Positions 1 through 9,525 of a stretch of DNA of 64,000 bases are shown in pieces. Source of the stretch: Fischerella sp. PCC 9605 (GTDB taxonomy: Bacteria; Cyanobacteriota; Cyanobacteriia; Cyanobacteriales; Nostocaceae); contig NZ_KI912148.1 of NCBI RefSeq assembly GCF_000517105.1, positions 676,518 through 740,517 on the forward strand. The letters run 5' to 3'. The position numbers and the translations under genes were made by a program. The notes under the pieces were generated by a model. It made no database searches, had not been told where the DNA came from, and was given only the letters and a program-made list of their open reading frames with translations. Position 1 is the first letter of the stretch, and every line of letters begins with the position of its first letter.

Positions 1-652
1 GCAGTTGAAAAGTTGCTTGGGTAACTATGCGATCGCTTCCTTGGAGAATGGAAGTGCGATAGCTGTAACCGAATTGTTCACGAGTGAGGGTTTCTAGTGT
101 ACCGTCGGGTGAAAGTACTTGAGCACTAACTAAGATATCTGCAATGCAGCTGTCGTGTGCTCCTGCATTCATCACTACAGCACCACCGACGGTTCCGGGT
201 ATACCCACAGCCCATTCTAAACCTTGCCAACCCCGCTCTGCTGCCTCCAGCGCCAATCCAGGAATTGGTTCTCCAGCAGCAACGGTCAACAGACCTGTTT
301 CCTGGTTAAAGTGAGTTCGACGGAGATGGCGGGTAGCGATGACTAAGCCCGGTATACCGCAATCGCTGACTAACAAGTTAGAACCTGCTCCTAGTATTGT
401 TATTGGTAAACCTTGTTCTTTTGCATACCTGACACTAGCATGCATTGCTTCTATGTTTCGTGGAGCAATATACCATTCTGCTGGTCCTCCCACTCTGTAG
501 GAAGTATATGCTGACAGATAAACTTGCGATCTAATCGCGCAATCGGTACCAGGTAAGCGAATTTCCTTGTTTTCGGAATAAGTCGATTGTTTTTTACTTG
601 CAGTCAAGCCAGAGTTTGTGCAGACATTTACAGCTGCCTGGGAAATTTTCAT
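1..652 (-). CDS. murB: UDP-N-acetylenolpyruvoylglucosamine reductase, 3' end cut by window
   Basis: MurB reduces UDP-GlcNAc-enolpyruvate to UDP-MurNAc with NADPH and FAD in the cytoplasm, the second committed step of peptidoglycan synthesis. About 217 N-terminal residues are visible, starting at the ATG on the minus strand at 652. The FAD-binding stretch shows [12 protein letters not shown], then [12 protein letters not shown] and later [16 protein letters not shown], all typical of the family. Homologues have roughly 300 or more residues, so the C-terminal domain lies outside the window. It follows murC on the same strand with a gap of about 120 bases, so the two are probably co-transcribed. 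The residues before YTSYRVGG look like a variable N-terminal extension. Confidence 0.93.
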   Translation of the reverse strand, partial: MKISQAAVNVCTNSGLTASKKQSTYSENKEIRLPGTDCAIRSQVYLSAYTSYRVGGPAEWYIAPRNIEAMHASVRYAKEQGLPITILGAGSNLLVSDCGIPGLVIATRHLRRTHFNQETGLLTVAAGEPIPGLALEAAERGWQGLEWAVGIPGTVGGAVVMNAGAHDSCIADILVSAQVLSPDGTLETLTREQFGYSYRTSILQGSDRIVTQATFQL

Positions 653-774
653 ATTTACCAAAATTTTAGTTTAATTTTGATGTTTATTCACCGTAGAAAT
701 ACGGTAATAATTTGAGGCAATGGAAGCATTGCGAGACTAACGTCAATGCCATTAAAAACACTTCCTTCATGACT

Positions 775-2238
775 TCAGGATGTGGCTGTAGCCGGCTGAC
801 GAAGTGTTGCGATTACTTCCGGAATCACTTGATTCAAATTCCCAGCTCCTAGAAACAGCGCCAAGTCTCCAGGGCGCAGATTTTGCTGTAAAAAATCGCA
901 CATCAAATCTAAATTAGCCTGATAGTTGACTTGCGGATGATGCTTGGCAACTTCTTGTGCGAGTTGTTCACCGCTAACCTGTCCTAAATTGGCTTCCCCA
1001 GCACTGTAAATATCAGTAAGTATGACTGCATCGGCATGAGTAAAAGATTGGGCAAATTCCTCAAAAAATGCCTGTGTGCGACTATAGCGATGGGGTTGGA
1101 ATATGGCTACTACTCTTTGTCCTGGTCTTGCTTGCAGGCGTGCAGCAGCCAGAGTTGCGCGAATTTCGCTGGGATGGTGGGCGTAGTCATCGATGAAGGT
1201 GATGCCATCAACTTCACCCCGGAATTCAAAACGGCGTCTTGCACCTTCAAAGGTCGCAAGTCCTTTAGCAATTTCTCCAAATTCTAAACCTAGAACTCGA
1301 CCAACGGCCACCGCTGCTAGGGCATTGCTGAGGTTGTGGCGACTGAGCAAACGTAGCTTTAGCACACCCAAAGCTTTACCCCGTTCCCAAACTAAGGCAG
1401 TGGTGCCATCGGCACGATAATCTATATTGGTAACGGTATAATCCGCACCTGTATCTTGATATAAGCTATAACTTATTGTTGGTTGGAAGCGATCGCGCAC
1501 CGTTGCACAATCAATGCTACCGACTAACGTCTTGCAACCTTCAGCAAAGGTCTGGAATATCTGCACTACTTCTTCCAAATTGTCGTAGTGGTCGGGATGA
1601 TCCAGTTCGATATTGGTGATAATACCAATTTCCGGAGCGTGTTTAACTAGCGAACCATCAGACTCATCTGCTTCCGCCACCAGATAGCGACTTTGTCCCA
1701 ACCTAGCGTTACCTTCCCAAGCATTGACTTCACCACCTACTAAAATCGTGGGGTCTAACCCCGCTTGCAATAGCATGTAACCAATCATGCTACTTGTGGT
1801 GGTTTTACCATGAGTTCCGGCAACGGCAATGCTGTCATATTCAGCAATTAAAGCTGCCAATACATCAGAACGATGAAATATTGGGCAGCCTAATTCTAAA
1901 GCCGCTTTGTATTCCAAATTATTTGTGTTAATTGCTGTTGAACAAATAACTTGTGGTAGTTGTGCCAATTCTAAATTTGGCTCTTCATCTTCAGCATTTA
2001 AGACTACTTGATTACCGTTGACTGTTGGGCGAAAGAATTCTAAATTGCTTGCTTCTTGTTTAGCAAAAATATGAGTTCCGATAGATTCCAATTTGCAGGT
2101 TATGTGATTAGGACGAAGATCCGAACCAGAAACCGGCAATTGACGCTTTGCTAGCACGTATGCCAAAGCAGACATACCTATGCCGCCGATACCAATAAAA
2201 TGAAAAGGTCTACCGCTAAAGTCTACAGAATTCTTCAT
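775..2238 (-). CDS. murC: UDP-N-acetylmuramate--L-alanine ligase
   Basis: MurC adds L-alanine to UDP-MurNAc using ATP, the first step of the peptide stem. The 487 residues are normal family length. The N-terminal Rossmann domain starts with FHFIGIGGIGMSALA, the ATP-binding loop VAGTHGKTTTSS lies near residue 140, and the ligase domain shows EADESDGSL, ELDHPDHY and DDYAHHPSEIRATL. The ATG at 2238 puts the Rossmann motif near residue 12, as usual. It lies upstream of murB on the same strand, a common bacterial arrangement. Nothing looks truncated. Confidence 0.97.
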   Translation of the reverse strand: MKNSVDFSGRPFHFIGIGGIGMSALAYVLAKRQLPVSGSDLRPNHITCKLESIGTHIFAKQEASNLEFFRPTVNGNQVVLNAEDEEPNLELAQLPQVICSTAINTNNLEYKAALELGCPIFHRSDVLAALIAEYDSIAVAGTHGKTTTSSMIGYMLLQAGLDPTILVGGEVNAWEGNARLGQSRYLVAEADESDGSLVKHAPEIGIITNIELDHPDHYDNLEEVVQIFQTFAEGCKTLVGSIDCATVRDRFQPTISYSLYQDTGADYTVTNIDYRADGTTALVWERGKALGVLKLRLLSRHNLSNALAAVAVGRVLGLEFGEIAKGLATFEGARRRFEFRGEVDGITFIDDYAHHPSEIRATLAAARLQARPGQRVVAIFQPHRYSRTQAFFEEFAQSFTHADAVILTDIYSAGEANLGQVSGEQLAQEVAKHHPQVNYQANLDLMCDFLQQNLRPGDLALFLGAGNLNQVIPEVIATLRQPATATS

Positions 2239-2578
2239 TGATTAATCCTCTAACACCACACCACACAATCTTCACAAATGACACGCGTATCATAACAGGA
2301 TTTTGTTTTTTAACGATACTACCTCTGTATAAATTTCATGTTCCTAATCAGTAAATTTTTGTGCTCAGATTTTACTGGTTGAGATTGATTTTAACCTCAT
2401 TAGTAGTTTTTTCTCTTTTTAAACCAATATTATGTTTATTCTGTGAATTTCTGCACCTTCGGGACACAAACGACTGTATTTTCAAATACATAATTTGGTT
2501 TATTTGCTGAAATTAGCTATAATAGTAGATTGGAAATTCAACTACTTTGAAATTGAATCAAGCCAAGTAAAAGAGTGG
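2239..2578. other. AT-rich intergenic region between divergent murC and nadD
   Basis: About 340 bases separating divergently transcribed murC and nadD; promoters of both must lie here. A TTG-started extension of nadD (from 2495) can be translated but shows no family similarity, so it is treated as leader. No repeats or RNA gene seen. Confidence 0.6.
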
Positions 2579-3205
2579 ATGCGGCAAATAGCAATTTTCG
2601 GTGGCACTTTCGATCCGATTCATTGGGGACATCTCATAGTAGCCGAAACAGCTTTGCATCAAGTACCCCTCGAAGAAATAATTTGGGTGCCATCGCACCA
2701 TCCTCCTCATAAAAAAGCAGCTTTGTTTCAACATCGTGTGGCCATGCTCCAGATGGCGATCGCAGATAATCCAGCGTTTGCCATCTCACTAGTTGAAGAA
2801 CTGCGATCGGGAACTTCCTATGCCATCGATACCCTGATTGATTTATCAGCTATTTATCCCAATACTCATTGGTATTGGATAGTTGGCTTGGATACATTCC
2901 AAACCTTACCTCGTTGGTATCGCGGACAGGAGTTAGCACCCCAGTGCGATTGGTTGATCGCACCCAGATTCCTTAGTAGTGAGTGTATAGCCCAAAGCGA
3001 AATTATCTGCAAGCAAGTGGAGCAACAACTAGCAAACCAGTTTTATAGCATACAGTGGCAATTATTGCATATCCCTTTAGTAGGAATTTCGTCAAGTTTG
3101 ATTCGCAACTCGTGTCGCGATCGCAAATCGATCCGCTACTTAGTGCCAGAATCGGTGAGAAGTTACATCGCCCATCACAGCCTTTACACAGACAGTGGTC
3201 AATAG
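2579..3205 (+). CDS. nadD: Nicotinate-nucleotide adenylyltransferase
   Basis: NadD transfers AMP from ATP to nicotinate mononucleotide in NAD synthesis. The protein begins MRQIAIFGGTFDPIHWGH, which contains the nucleotidyltransferase HxGH motif (HWGH), and ends with the second signature ISSSLIRN before the C-terminal helix. With the ATG at 2579 it has 208 residues, the usual size. An upstream TTG start would add 28 residues unlike the family and is rejected. A short purine run (AAAAGAG) precedes the ATG. The gene stops inside a heptamer repeat tract that separates it from gap2. Confidence 0.92.
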   Translation: MRQIAIFGGTFDPIHWGHLIVAETALHQVPLEEIIWVPSHHPPHKKAALFQHRVAMLQMAIADNPAFAISLVEELRSGTSYAIDTLIDLSAIYPNTHWYWIVGLDTFQTLPRWYRGQELAPQCDWLIAPRFLSSECIAQSEIICKQVEQQLANQFYSIQWQLLHIPLVGISSSLIRNSCRDRKSIRYLVPESVRSYIAHHSLYTDSGQ

Positions 3206-3345
3206 TCAATGGTCATTTGTCATTTGTCATTTGTCATTGGTTATTTGTTAGTGGTTAGTGGTTAGTAGTTAGTAGTTTACATACTCCCCCTCTCCCCATC
3301 CCTCCATCTCCCACTCTCCCCACCTCCCCACTCCCCCTTTTTTAA
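3203..3345. repeat. Heptameric tandem repeats plus CT-rich tract
   Basis: Degenerate 7-base units (GTCATTT, then GTGGTTA/GTAGTTA) run straight into a C-rich tract with TCTCCCC/ACTCCCC units. The same two unit types recur at many other intergenic sites in this window and resemble the STRR families known from filamentous cyanobacteria. Confidence 0.85.
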
Positions 3346-3477
3346 CCAAACACGAAAAAATATTTAACTTTTTTTTGGGATCTAACGGTTTATAGTTATA
3401 AATACTCCCCCCTTTGCGATATGATCGGGGTCAATCATAAGATTTAATTAGGCATATATAACAGAGGGCAAGACGCT

Positions 3478-4494
3478 GTGATTAGAGTTGCTATCAACGG
3501 TTTCGGACGCATCGGTCGTAACTTTATGCGCTGCTGGTTGGGTAGAGAGAATAGCAACATTGACCTTGTTGCTATCAATGACACCTCAGACCCCAAAACC
3601 AACGCTCACCTGCTCAAGTACGACTCGATGCTAGGAAAGTTAAAGGGTGTTGACATTACTGCCGATGATAACTCGATCATCGCTAACGGTAAAACCGTTA
3701 AATGCGTATCCGACCGCAACCCAGAAAACTTGCCCTGGAAAGATTGGGAAATTGACCTAGTTATCGAAGCGACAGGGGTATTTACTGCTAAAGAAGGGGC
3801 GATGAAGCATGTCAATGCAGGAGCCAAGAAGGTTCTGATTACTGCCCCTGGTAAAAATGAAGACGGTACTTTTGTAATCGGTGTAAACCACCACGATTAC
3901 GATCACAACAAACACCATATCATCAGCAACGCCAGCTGTACCACCAACTGTTTGGCTCCCATTGCCAAGGTGCTGCACGAGAAATTCGGCATCATCAAAG
4001 GTACAATGACCACCACCCACAGCTACACAGGAGACCAGCGCTTGCTAGACGCTTCTCACCGGGATGTGCGGCGTGCGCGTGCTGCGGCAATTAACATTGT
4101 GCCTACTTCCACCGGTGCAGCAAAGGCTGTGGCGCTGGTATTGCCAGACTTAAAAGGCAAGCTCAATGGTGTTGCATTGCGCGTACCTACCCCCAACGTT
4201 TCAATGGTGGATTTTGTTGTGCAAGTCGAAAAGCCAACCATTGCAGAGGAAGTTAACGCAGCCCTCAAACAAGCATCTGAAGGTGAACTGAAGGGTATTT
4301 TAGACTACAGCGAACTACAACTGGTATCATCCGACTATCAGGGTACTGATGCCTCTTCCATTATTGATGCTAGCTTGACGCTGGTCATGGGCAGTGACAT
4401 GGTCAAAGTTATGGCATGGTACGACAACGAATGGGGCTACAGCCAACGTGTTCTCGACTTGGCAGAACTAGTAGCCGAGAAGTGGACAAAATAG
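3478..4494 (+). CDS. gap2: Glyceraldehyde-3-phosphate dehydrogenase, Gap2/GapA type
   Basis: Interconverts 1,3-bisphosphoglycerate and glyceraldehyde 3-phosphate. The sequence resembles cyanobacterial Gap2, the Calvin-cycle enzyme that accepts NADPH or NADH and is inhibited in the dark through CP12. The NAD fold begins [19 protein letters not shown], the catalytic cysteine lies in [12 protein letters not shown], and the C-terminus carries [12 protein letters not shown]. It has 338 residues. Translation starts at a GTG, preceded by AGAGGG about 10 bases upstream. The preceding 130 bases are AT-rich with several TATA-like hexamers, but no promoter could be fixed. It is monocistronic in appearance. 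Confidence 0.96.
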   Translation: MIRVAINGFGRIGRNFMRCWLGRENSNIDLVAINDTSDPKTNAHLLKYDSMLGKLKGVDITADDNSIIANGKTVKCVSDRNPENLPWKDWEIDLVIEATGVFTAKEGAMKHVNAGAKKVLITAPGKNEDGTFVIGVNHHDYDHNKHHIISNASCTTNCLAPIAKVLHEKFGIIKGTMTTTHSYTGDQRLLDASHRDVRRARAAAINIVPTSTGAAKAVALVLPDLKGKLNGVALRVPTPNVSMVDFVVQVEKPTIAEEVNAALKQASEGELKGILDYSELQLVSSDYQGTDASSIIDASLTLVMGSDMVKVMAWYDNEWGYSQRVLDLAELVAEKWTK

Positions 4495-4496
4495 GT

Positions 4497-4573
4497 TTGT
4501 TGTTTGTTGTTTGTTGGTTGTTTGGAAAAATTAACTAGCAACCACCAACTACCAACTACCAACCATCAACCAA
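4497..4573. repeat. Inverted cluster of TTGTTTG-type heptamers
   Basis: TTGTTTG/TTGGTTG units are followed by their complement (CAACTAC, CAACCAC), so the tract can fold back on itself between the convergent gap2 and thiL genes, where it might act as a terminator. It overlaps the 3' end of thiL by a few bases. Confidence 0.7.
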
Positions 4574-5645
4574 AATGTTGAAATCCCTGGCTAAGAGTCA
4601 AAACTTGGTCGGGGAATTCTTGATCTGGGTCACGTAAAATTACGGTTGACCCTTCTGTAATCTCGCCTACAATAGCTGCACCCTGACCAAGCTGTTGCAC
4701 TAATTCATCAGCAGGTTCTTTTGGCAAGCACAGCACTAATTCAAAATCTTCGCCACCGTAGAGGGCATATTCCAATGCTTGCTCTTTAGTCAGCCACTTG
4801 TCAAAAGCTTTTGGAAAAGCTATCTGCGTGCGTTCAACCACAGCACCAACATTACTGGTGCGGCAAATTTGCACTACGGCGTCAGCTAAGCCGTCACTGC
4901 TGTCCATGCCAGCGATGGGGAGGAGGGGAGGAGTGGGAGAGGGGGGGAGTGGGAGAGGGGAGGAGTGGGAGAGGGGAAGAGTGGGAGAGTAGGAGTCTAA
5001 AATTTGCCAGAGGATAGGTAAGACATCAAGTCGTGGTTTCGGACGCTGGTGAGCGCGAATTAAAGCCGTTCTTTCCTCTTCAATGAGGTTTTCTGCCTTT
5101 TCAGGATGCAGAAGCAATTCTAAGCCAGCACGGGACGCACCGTGCACGCCAGTGATAACGATCGCATCCCCAATTTTAGCTTGGTTACGGCGGATAATCC
5201 GATGAGGGTCAGCTTGACCGAAGGCGGTGATGCCAACAGTAACGACAGGCGATCGCACCACATCACCGCCTACAATCGGTGTATTGTAAGATTGCAAGCA
5301 TTCAGTTATTCCCCGATACAAGCTTTCCACCCAACCGACACACACATTGCCAGGAAGTCCCAGTCCAACGGTAATTCCTAAAGGGTAAGCGCCCATCGCT
5401 GCCAAGTCTGATAAATTAGCAGCAGCAGCTTGCCAACCGACATCTTCTGGTGACGTAGTGTTTTCACTGAAATGAATATTCTCAACTAAAACATCAGTAG
5501 TTACCACTAAAGTTTTACCTGGTTCAGTAGCAATTACAGCCGCATCATCCCCGATAATGTCTGCCGGACAGAAGCGCTGCAAGATTTTTAATAGTCCTTG
5601 TTCGCCTATTTCTTGAACTAGTGGGGAAGATAATTCATTGTTCAC
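4566..5645 (-). CDS. thiL: Thiamine-monophosphate kinase with a repeat-derived insert
   Basis: ThiL phosphorylates thiamine monophosphate to thiamine pyrophosphate with ATP. The 359 residues carry the family features GDDAAVI near residue 37, TTDVLVENIHF, AAANLSDLAAMGAYPLG, VGGDVVRSP and, in the C-terminal half, AGMDSSDGLADA followed by YGGEDFELVLCLP. Between the two halves, at about residues 219-246, lies a Pro/Ser/Leu-rich stretch encoded by CTCCCC-type tandem repeats identical in style to the intergenic ones. It keeps the frame and falls before the AGMDSSDGLAD motif, probably in a surface loop. Function is probably retained. Confidence 0.94.
   Translation of the reverse strand: MNNELSSPLVQEIGEQGLLKILQRFCPADIIGDDAAVIATEPGKTLVVTTDVLVENIHFSENTTSPEDVGWQAAAANLSDLAAMGAYPLGITVGLGLPGNVCVGWVESLYRGITECLQSYNTPIVGGDVVRSPVVTVGITAFGQADPHRIIRRNQAKIGDAIVITGVHGASRAGLELLLHPEKAENLIEEERTALIRAHQRPKPRLDVLPILWQILDSYSPTLPLSHSSPLPLPPSPTPPLLPIAGMDSSDGLADAVVQICRTSNVGAVVERTQIAFPKAFDKWLTKEQALEYALYGGEDFELVLCLPKEPADELVQQLGQGAAIVGEITEGSTVILRDPDQEFPDQVLTLSQGFQHFG
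4912..4990. repeat. Intragenic CT-rich repeat inside thiL
   Basis: GGGGAGT/GGGAGAG units on the plus strand, in frame within thiL, matching the CT-rich tracts near 3290, 14200, 29330 and 55370. Confidence 0.85.
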
Positions 5646-5752
5646 AATAGTTTTTCGCCATTGCCAAACGATCGGGCTTTACTTTCCAAGTTACGATAAA
5701 TGTATCGTTTTAGCGATCGCAACTGAGCAGGTGTTTGCCGCAGGTAATCTTT

Positions 5753-5886
5753 AGGAGTTAGGAGTTAGTAGTTAGTAGATAGTAGTTAGTAGTTGGTTAT
5801 ACCTACTAACCACTATCGATTACAACTTTAGTAGTTAGTAGTTGGTTATACCCACTAACCACTAACTACTAACCACTATCCATTAC
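5753..5886. repeat. GTTAGTA heptamer repeat tract, partly duplicated
   Basis: Tandem GTTAGTA-type units followed by the complement, with the block containing ACCCACTAACCACTA present twice. It lies between thiL and the cyclophilin gene. Confidence 0.8.
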
Positions 5887-5892
5887 AACTAT

Positions 5893-6999
5893 TTATGCTT
5901 GCTCTGGCTCTACTAACTTTTCTGCACCTTTGACGACTTTTGCCGATTCAATTTTGTCACCCGGCTTCAGTTCTCTTAAAACTTCCTTACCCTCTGTAAC
6001 GTAGCCAAAAACGGAGTAACGGCCATCCAAGAGGTTGCGTCCGGCTGGGGTAAGTTCCGGTTCATAGAGAAAGAAGAAGAATTGTGAAGAACCGCCATTC
6101 ACTTCATTTTCTGGACGAGCCATAGCCACTGCACCATAAGCAGAAAATGGCAGAACTGGTAAATCTGTATAACGACCAGCTTGTTCTAAGGTAATACCGT
6201 AGGTAGGTTCTTTGTCACCTTCAACCAGGAATTCTAAAGGAATCGCACGGTATTTGCCAGTTTTGGGATCGATAAAACCTACTTCCTTGCCTGGTGGGTC
6301 GCCGGTTTGCACAACGTAGGATTCTTCAGCACGAGTGAATTCCAAACCGTTATAAAAACCCCGTTGTACTAAATCAACAAAGTTTCCAGCAGTGACAGGG
6401 GCGTTATAGCCATCGACCACAAGGGTAATTGTACCTTTGTTGGTTTTCATTTCCACAGTGGCCCGGCCTTTCAGTTGTGGCAAATTGCTGTATTCTTCTG
6501 GGACTTCAAAGGGAAATCCCTGCACCATTAACTCTTCAAGTTCCCCAACGATATTCAGCAGATTAGCTCGTGTTGTCAAAAATTTTTCTTTATCTTTGGT
6601 TTTAGCGACTTCTTCTAATTCATTTACGCCAGATTTCAATTCAGAAATCAAAGTTTCGGCTCGGGGTTTGTTTTCATCTGGTACACTGGCTAAAATTTGC
6701 GACGGGTTGTTGAGTATTCGAGATGCTTTGCCTAGGTCTTTGGAAACTGCACCCCAACGTCTATTTGCCCGCAATTGGTTGGATATATCTTCCAAGCTTG
6801 CTTGTAGTTCCCGCACAGGTTTATTATCTATTGGCAGTGCATAGCGCAGTAAAGCTTTGCCGTCGGTGATTGCATTCCCAGCTGGTAGTCCAGCGCTACT
6901 GGAGGGAGTCCACCCAGCTGTACTTATTCCTAAAAATAGGGTTGCCAACAGCAATGTAATGAGGGTATTCTTCAACTGAGATTTTAATAAGTTGAACAT
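5893..6999 (-). CDS. Lumenal cyclophilin-type peptidylprolyl isomerase (TLP40/CYP38-like)
   Basis: Catalyses proline cis-trans isomerisation; plant CYP38/TLP40 homologues act in the thylakoid lumen in photosystem II assembly. The ATG at 6999 gives 368 residues starting MFNLLKSQ, with a hydrophobic signal segment (residues about 9-30) ending near an A-G cleavage-like site. A helical region (about residues 40-170) resembling the PsbQ-like domain follows, then a cyclophilin domain with GNFVDLVQRGFYNG and SSQFFFFLYEPEL. A longer reading back to 7260 runs through repeat DNA and is rejected. An alternative ATG at 7020 adds seven residues. Confidence 0.9.
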   Translation of the reverse strand: MFNLLKSQLKNTLITLLLATLFLGISTAGWTPSSSAGLPAGNAITDGKALLRYALPIDNKPVRELQASLEDISNQLRANRRWGAVSKDLGKASRILNNPSQILASVPDENKPRAETLISELKSGVNELEEVAKTKDKEKFLTTRANLLNIVGELEELMVQGFPFEVPEEYSNLPQLKGRATVEMKTNKGTITLVVDGYNAPVTAGNFVDLVQRGFYNGLEFTRAEESYVVQTGDPPGKEVGFIDPKTGKYRAIPLEFLVEGDKEPTYGITLEQAGRYTDLPVLPFSAYGAVAMARPENEVNGGSSQFFFFLYEPELTPAGRNLLDGRYSVFGYVTEGKEVLRELKPGDKIESAKVVKGAEKLVEPEQA

Positions 7000-7226
7000 A
7001 GGATGGTTCAAACGCAGCATCAAATTATTGACTGGGTGTAACCCATCAATAATCTTCCCACAGTAAAGGAAGCATCTGTGAAGGAAGAAGAGCCAGTGCA
7101 CTCTTGGGGAGGCACGGGTGCGGCGATCGCGTCTACACTTTAAGCGCCGTCGCTGTCGTTCCAACAGTTGTAGCACTTGGACTGGAATAAGGCAGTCGCG
7201 ATAAAAAAAATTCACCATCATGCATG

Positions 7227-7272
7227 AAAAAACCTCACCCCCTACCCCTCTCCTAAGCAAGGAGAGGGGTGT
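7227..7272. repeat. CTCACCCCCTA / GGAGAGGGG hairpin repeat
   Basis: A GC-rich inverted repeat (CCCCTCTCCT and GGAGAGGGG) with an adjacent CTCACCCCCTA block. Related copies lie near 11950-11998 and 37826-37919. Confidence 0.75.
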
Positions 7273-7583
7273 CCTCTCTTGACGAGTAAGGTTACTTTCA
7301 AGTTAGACGCCCACGGGCTTTTCGCCCACAACGAGGGAATGAAAATCCCTTCCCCCATCCCCTTTTCCCTTTCCCCTATTTTCAAGACAGAAGGAAGAAA
7401 GTAAAATCTAACTTGATTACTTCATGATTAATAATTCATCTTTAATTTGGCTACCTTTGGTAATATTGATTAAATTCTTGGGGTTTATGGCTTAAGAGCA
7501 GAAATAGGCAAATGACCCACCACATCTATAATTGAATTTGTTGAATTTGACTTGTTAATCAAAGCACAGGTGAATAATTTGTT
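7273..7583. other. Intergenic region upstream of ebfC
   Basis: About 310 bases without a supported gene. It contains a small hairpin (GCCCACGGGC/TTTTCGCCCAC) near 7310, a CCCCTTTTCCC tract and AT-rich sequence that should hold the ebfC promoter. Confidence 0.5.
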
Positions 7584-7934
7584 ATGACAGGAAAAGGACA
7601 GGGATTTGGCTTTGGCTTAGGAAAAATGAAAGAACTGGCTGAAGCCTTTAAAAAAGCTCAGCAAGTGCAAGAAGGTGCCAAGCGACTTCAAGACGAATTA
7701 GAGCAAATGGAAATTGAAGGAGAGGCTGGCGGTGGTCTGGTTAAGGTCATAGTCAGCGGAAACCAAGAACCCAAGCGGGTGGAAATTTCGGCCAATGCTC
7801 TTAATGAAGGAGCAGAAGTACTTTCCGATTTGGTAACTGCGGCAATGAAAGATGCCTACAACAAGTCCACAGCGACAATGCGGGAACGTATGGAAGAATT
7901 GACCAGTGGGTTAGAACTTCCGGGATTTCAGTAA
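7584..7934 (+). CDS. ebfC: YbaB/EbfC family nucleoid-associated protein
   Basis: Small dimeric DNA-binding protein that coats the nucleoid in other bacteria. The 116 residues show the family pattern: an N-terminal Gly-rich start ([13 protein letters not shown]), a long charged helix with [20 protein letters not shown], then [18 protein letters not shown] and a C-terminal helix containing [16 protein letters not shown]. Length and order match YbaB. In other bacteria the gene often sits near recR/dnaX; here it precedes a phosphatase gene, so the context does not help. Confidence 0.93.
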   Translation: MTGKGQGFGFGLGKMKELAEAFKKAQQVQEGAKRLQDELEQMEIEGEAGGGLVKVIVSGNQEPKRVEISANALNEGAEVLSDLVTAAMKDAYNKSTATMRERMEELTSGLELPGFQ

Positions 7935-7935
7935 A

Positions 7936-8015
7936 TAGTCACTTGTCATTTGTCACTTGTCATTTGTCATTTGTCTTATCCTAATGACAAAGGACAAAGG
8001 ACAAAGGACAAAAAT
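7936..8015. repeat. TCATTTG / GGACAAA heptamer repeats
   Basis: Direct TCATTTG units then GGACAAA units, forming an imperfect inverted arrangement immediately before the phosphatase start codon; they therefore form part of its leader. Confidence 0.8.
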
Positions 8016-8019
8016 ATCT

Positions 8020-8505
8020 ATGCCATACAAACTTCTGTTTGTCTGCCTAGGAAACATCTGCCGCTCACCAGCGGCAGAAAACATCATGAATCATTTGATC
8101 GAGCAGAGTGAATTGAACGGGAGCATCATCTGCGATTCTTCAGGAACATCTAGCTATCACATCGGTAGCCCGCCTGACCGACGGATGAGTGTTGCGGCTG
8201 CTCAAAAGCTAGGAATAAAAATGTGTGGTCGCGCCCGCCAGTTTCAAAAGTCTGACTTTCAAGACTTCGATTTGATTTTGGCTATGGATAGAGAAAATTA
8301 TGAGAATATCCTCTATCTCGATCCAAGTAGGCAATATCACGATAAAGTACGCTTGATGTGTGACTTTTGCTCTCGGCATACTCTCAAAGAAGTTCCAGAC
8401 CCCTACTATGGCGGCTCAGAGGGATTTAATCAGGTGATTGAATTACTTGTTGATGCTTGTGAAGGTCTGCTGAACCACGTTTCTAACCAAAAAACTGTTT
8501 TTTAA
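8020..8505 (+). CDS. Low-molecular-weight protein-tyrosine phosphatase
   Basis: Hydrolyses phosphotyrosine in proteins; related bacterial enzymes act in signalling and exopolysaccharide control. The ATG at 8020 gives 161 residues beginning MPYKLLFVCLGNICRSPAAE. This contains the P-loop CLGNICRS with catalytic Cys near residue 9 and Arg near 15; the general-acid Asp is in VPDPYYGG near the C-terminus. A longer ORF from 7957 only adds translated repeat units. No tyrosine kinase gene is adjacent. Confidence 0.93.
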   Translation: MPYKLLFVCLGNICRSPAAENIMNHLIEQSELNGSIICDSSGTSSYHIGSPPDRRMSVAAAQKLGIKMCGRARQFQKSDFQDFDLILAMDRENYENILYLDPSRQYHDKVRLMCDFCSRHTLKEVPDPYYGGSEGFNQVIELLVDACEGLLNHVSNQKTVF

Positions 8506-8516
8506 GGACAATCAAC

Positions 8517-8545
8517 AACCCGGTTTATCTTAAAAAACCGGGTTT
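8517..8545. terminator. Bidirectional hairpin between convergent genes
   Basis: Perfect 10-base inverted repeat AACCCGGTTT/AAACCGGGTT with an 8-base loop and A/T runs on both sides, placed between the convergent phosphatase and rhomboid genes. Confidence 0.75.
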
Positions 8546-8573
8546 AAGGACTTTTGACTTACTCGCTAGCGGT

Positions 8574-9230
8574 CTAATCTCGTCTGCGTAACCCAAACAA
8601 GGGAGCAAGAATCAATCCGAAAACAAAGCCACCAATATGCGCCCAGTAAACAACTCCTCCTGTCTCAACACTCATATTGGCGGCTGTTTGCAGGCTAGTA
8701 ATACCAGATATCACATATTGGATAAAGGAAAGCCCTATTAATATCAATGCAGCGACTTCGATAAAGGTGAGAATTCTAGATTGGGGACTAGATTGGGGAA
8801 AGGCAATAATGTACGCAGCCACAACCCCAAAAATTGCACCACTTGATCCTAAATAAGGAATTTCATAATTCATGTTAACAAACCATTGGCACAATGCTGC
8901 TAAAGCACCGCAAATCAGATAAAAAATCAGATATTTGAGATGATCTAGGCGATCTTCGACGTTGTTGCCAAAAATCCATAGAAACAACATGTTTGGGATT
9001 AAGTGCCGCAAACCCCCATGTAAAAATTGCGACGTAAGTAATGTAGGCCACTCGCCAGCGAAGTTAGTAGTTAATTGTTGCGCTACAAGAGCATATTGTT
9101 GGAAAAACTGTTCCAGTTGTGTACTTGACAGACTAAATTCATGAAGAAAAACTAAAACATTCATCCCAATCAACCCATAGGTGACATATGGGGTGATTCG
9201 CGTCGGATTTTCGTCGTAGAGAGGAAACAC
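8574..9230 (-). CDS. Rhomboid family intramembrane serine protease
   Basis: Cleaves transmembrane substrates within the lipid bilayer. The 218 residues hold six or more hydrophobic segments. The catalytic serine is in LGSSGAIFGVVAAY (GxSG motif, near residue 130) and the catalytic histidine in YWAHIGGFVFG near the C-terminus; the N-terminal part carries HGGLRHLIPNMLFLWIFG, typical of the family. Substrates are unknown. The next gene upstream is divergent, and the 295-base gap to 9525 shows only AT-rich sequence. Confidence 0.93.
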   Translation of the reverse strand: MFPLYDENPTRITPYVTYGLIGMNVLVFLHEFSLSSTQLEQFFQQYALVAQQLTTNFAGEWPTLLTSQFLHGGLRHLIPNMLFLWIFGNNVEDRLDHLKYLIFYLICGALAALCQWFVNMNYEIPYLGSSGAIFGVVAAYIIAFPQSSPQSRILTFIEVAALILIGLSFIQYVISGITSLQTAANMSVETGGVVYWAHIGGFVFGLILAPLFGLRRRD

Positions 9231-9525
9231 AGGTGTTTTTCCTAATGACTTGATAGCTGCAATATAGCTTGTGTAACTGCTAAACGAACAACGAAAGCAG
9301 GTAAAGTATCGAAATTTACTTAAATCTGTTAAATAAAGCTGTCATTTCACAGTTTTTTTGTTTAAACTTGTTAGGTTGCTGCCCAGCTTGGGAAGACTAT
9401 CAATAATGATGAGCTACAATGTATTTTTTTTTTAAAACTTTTAAGTATATCTAATTAGAAAAATGGATTTAATAGTCCTCCAAGCTCTCAGTAAACCCCA
9501 AACTACTGGTTGAAAGAACTTTCAG

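Noticed and set aside
2495-2578. N-terminal extension of nadD from a TTG
   Set aside because: No similarity to NadD and no ribosome-binding site; the ATG at 2579 starts the conserved domain.
7000-7260. N-terminal extension of the cyclophilin ORF
   Set aside because: Runs through GC-rich repeat DNA; the signal peptide begins right after the ATG at 6999.
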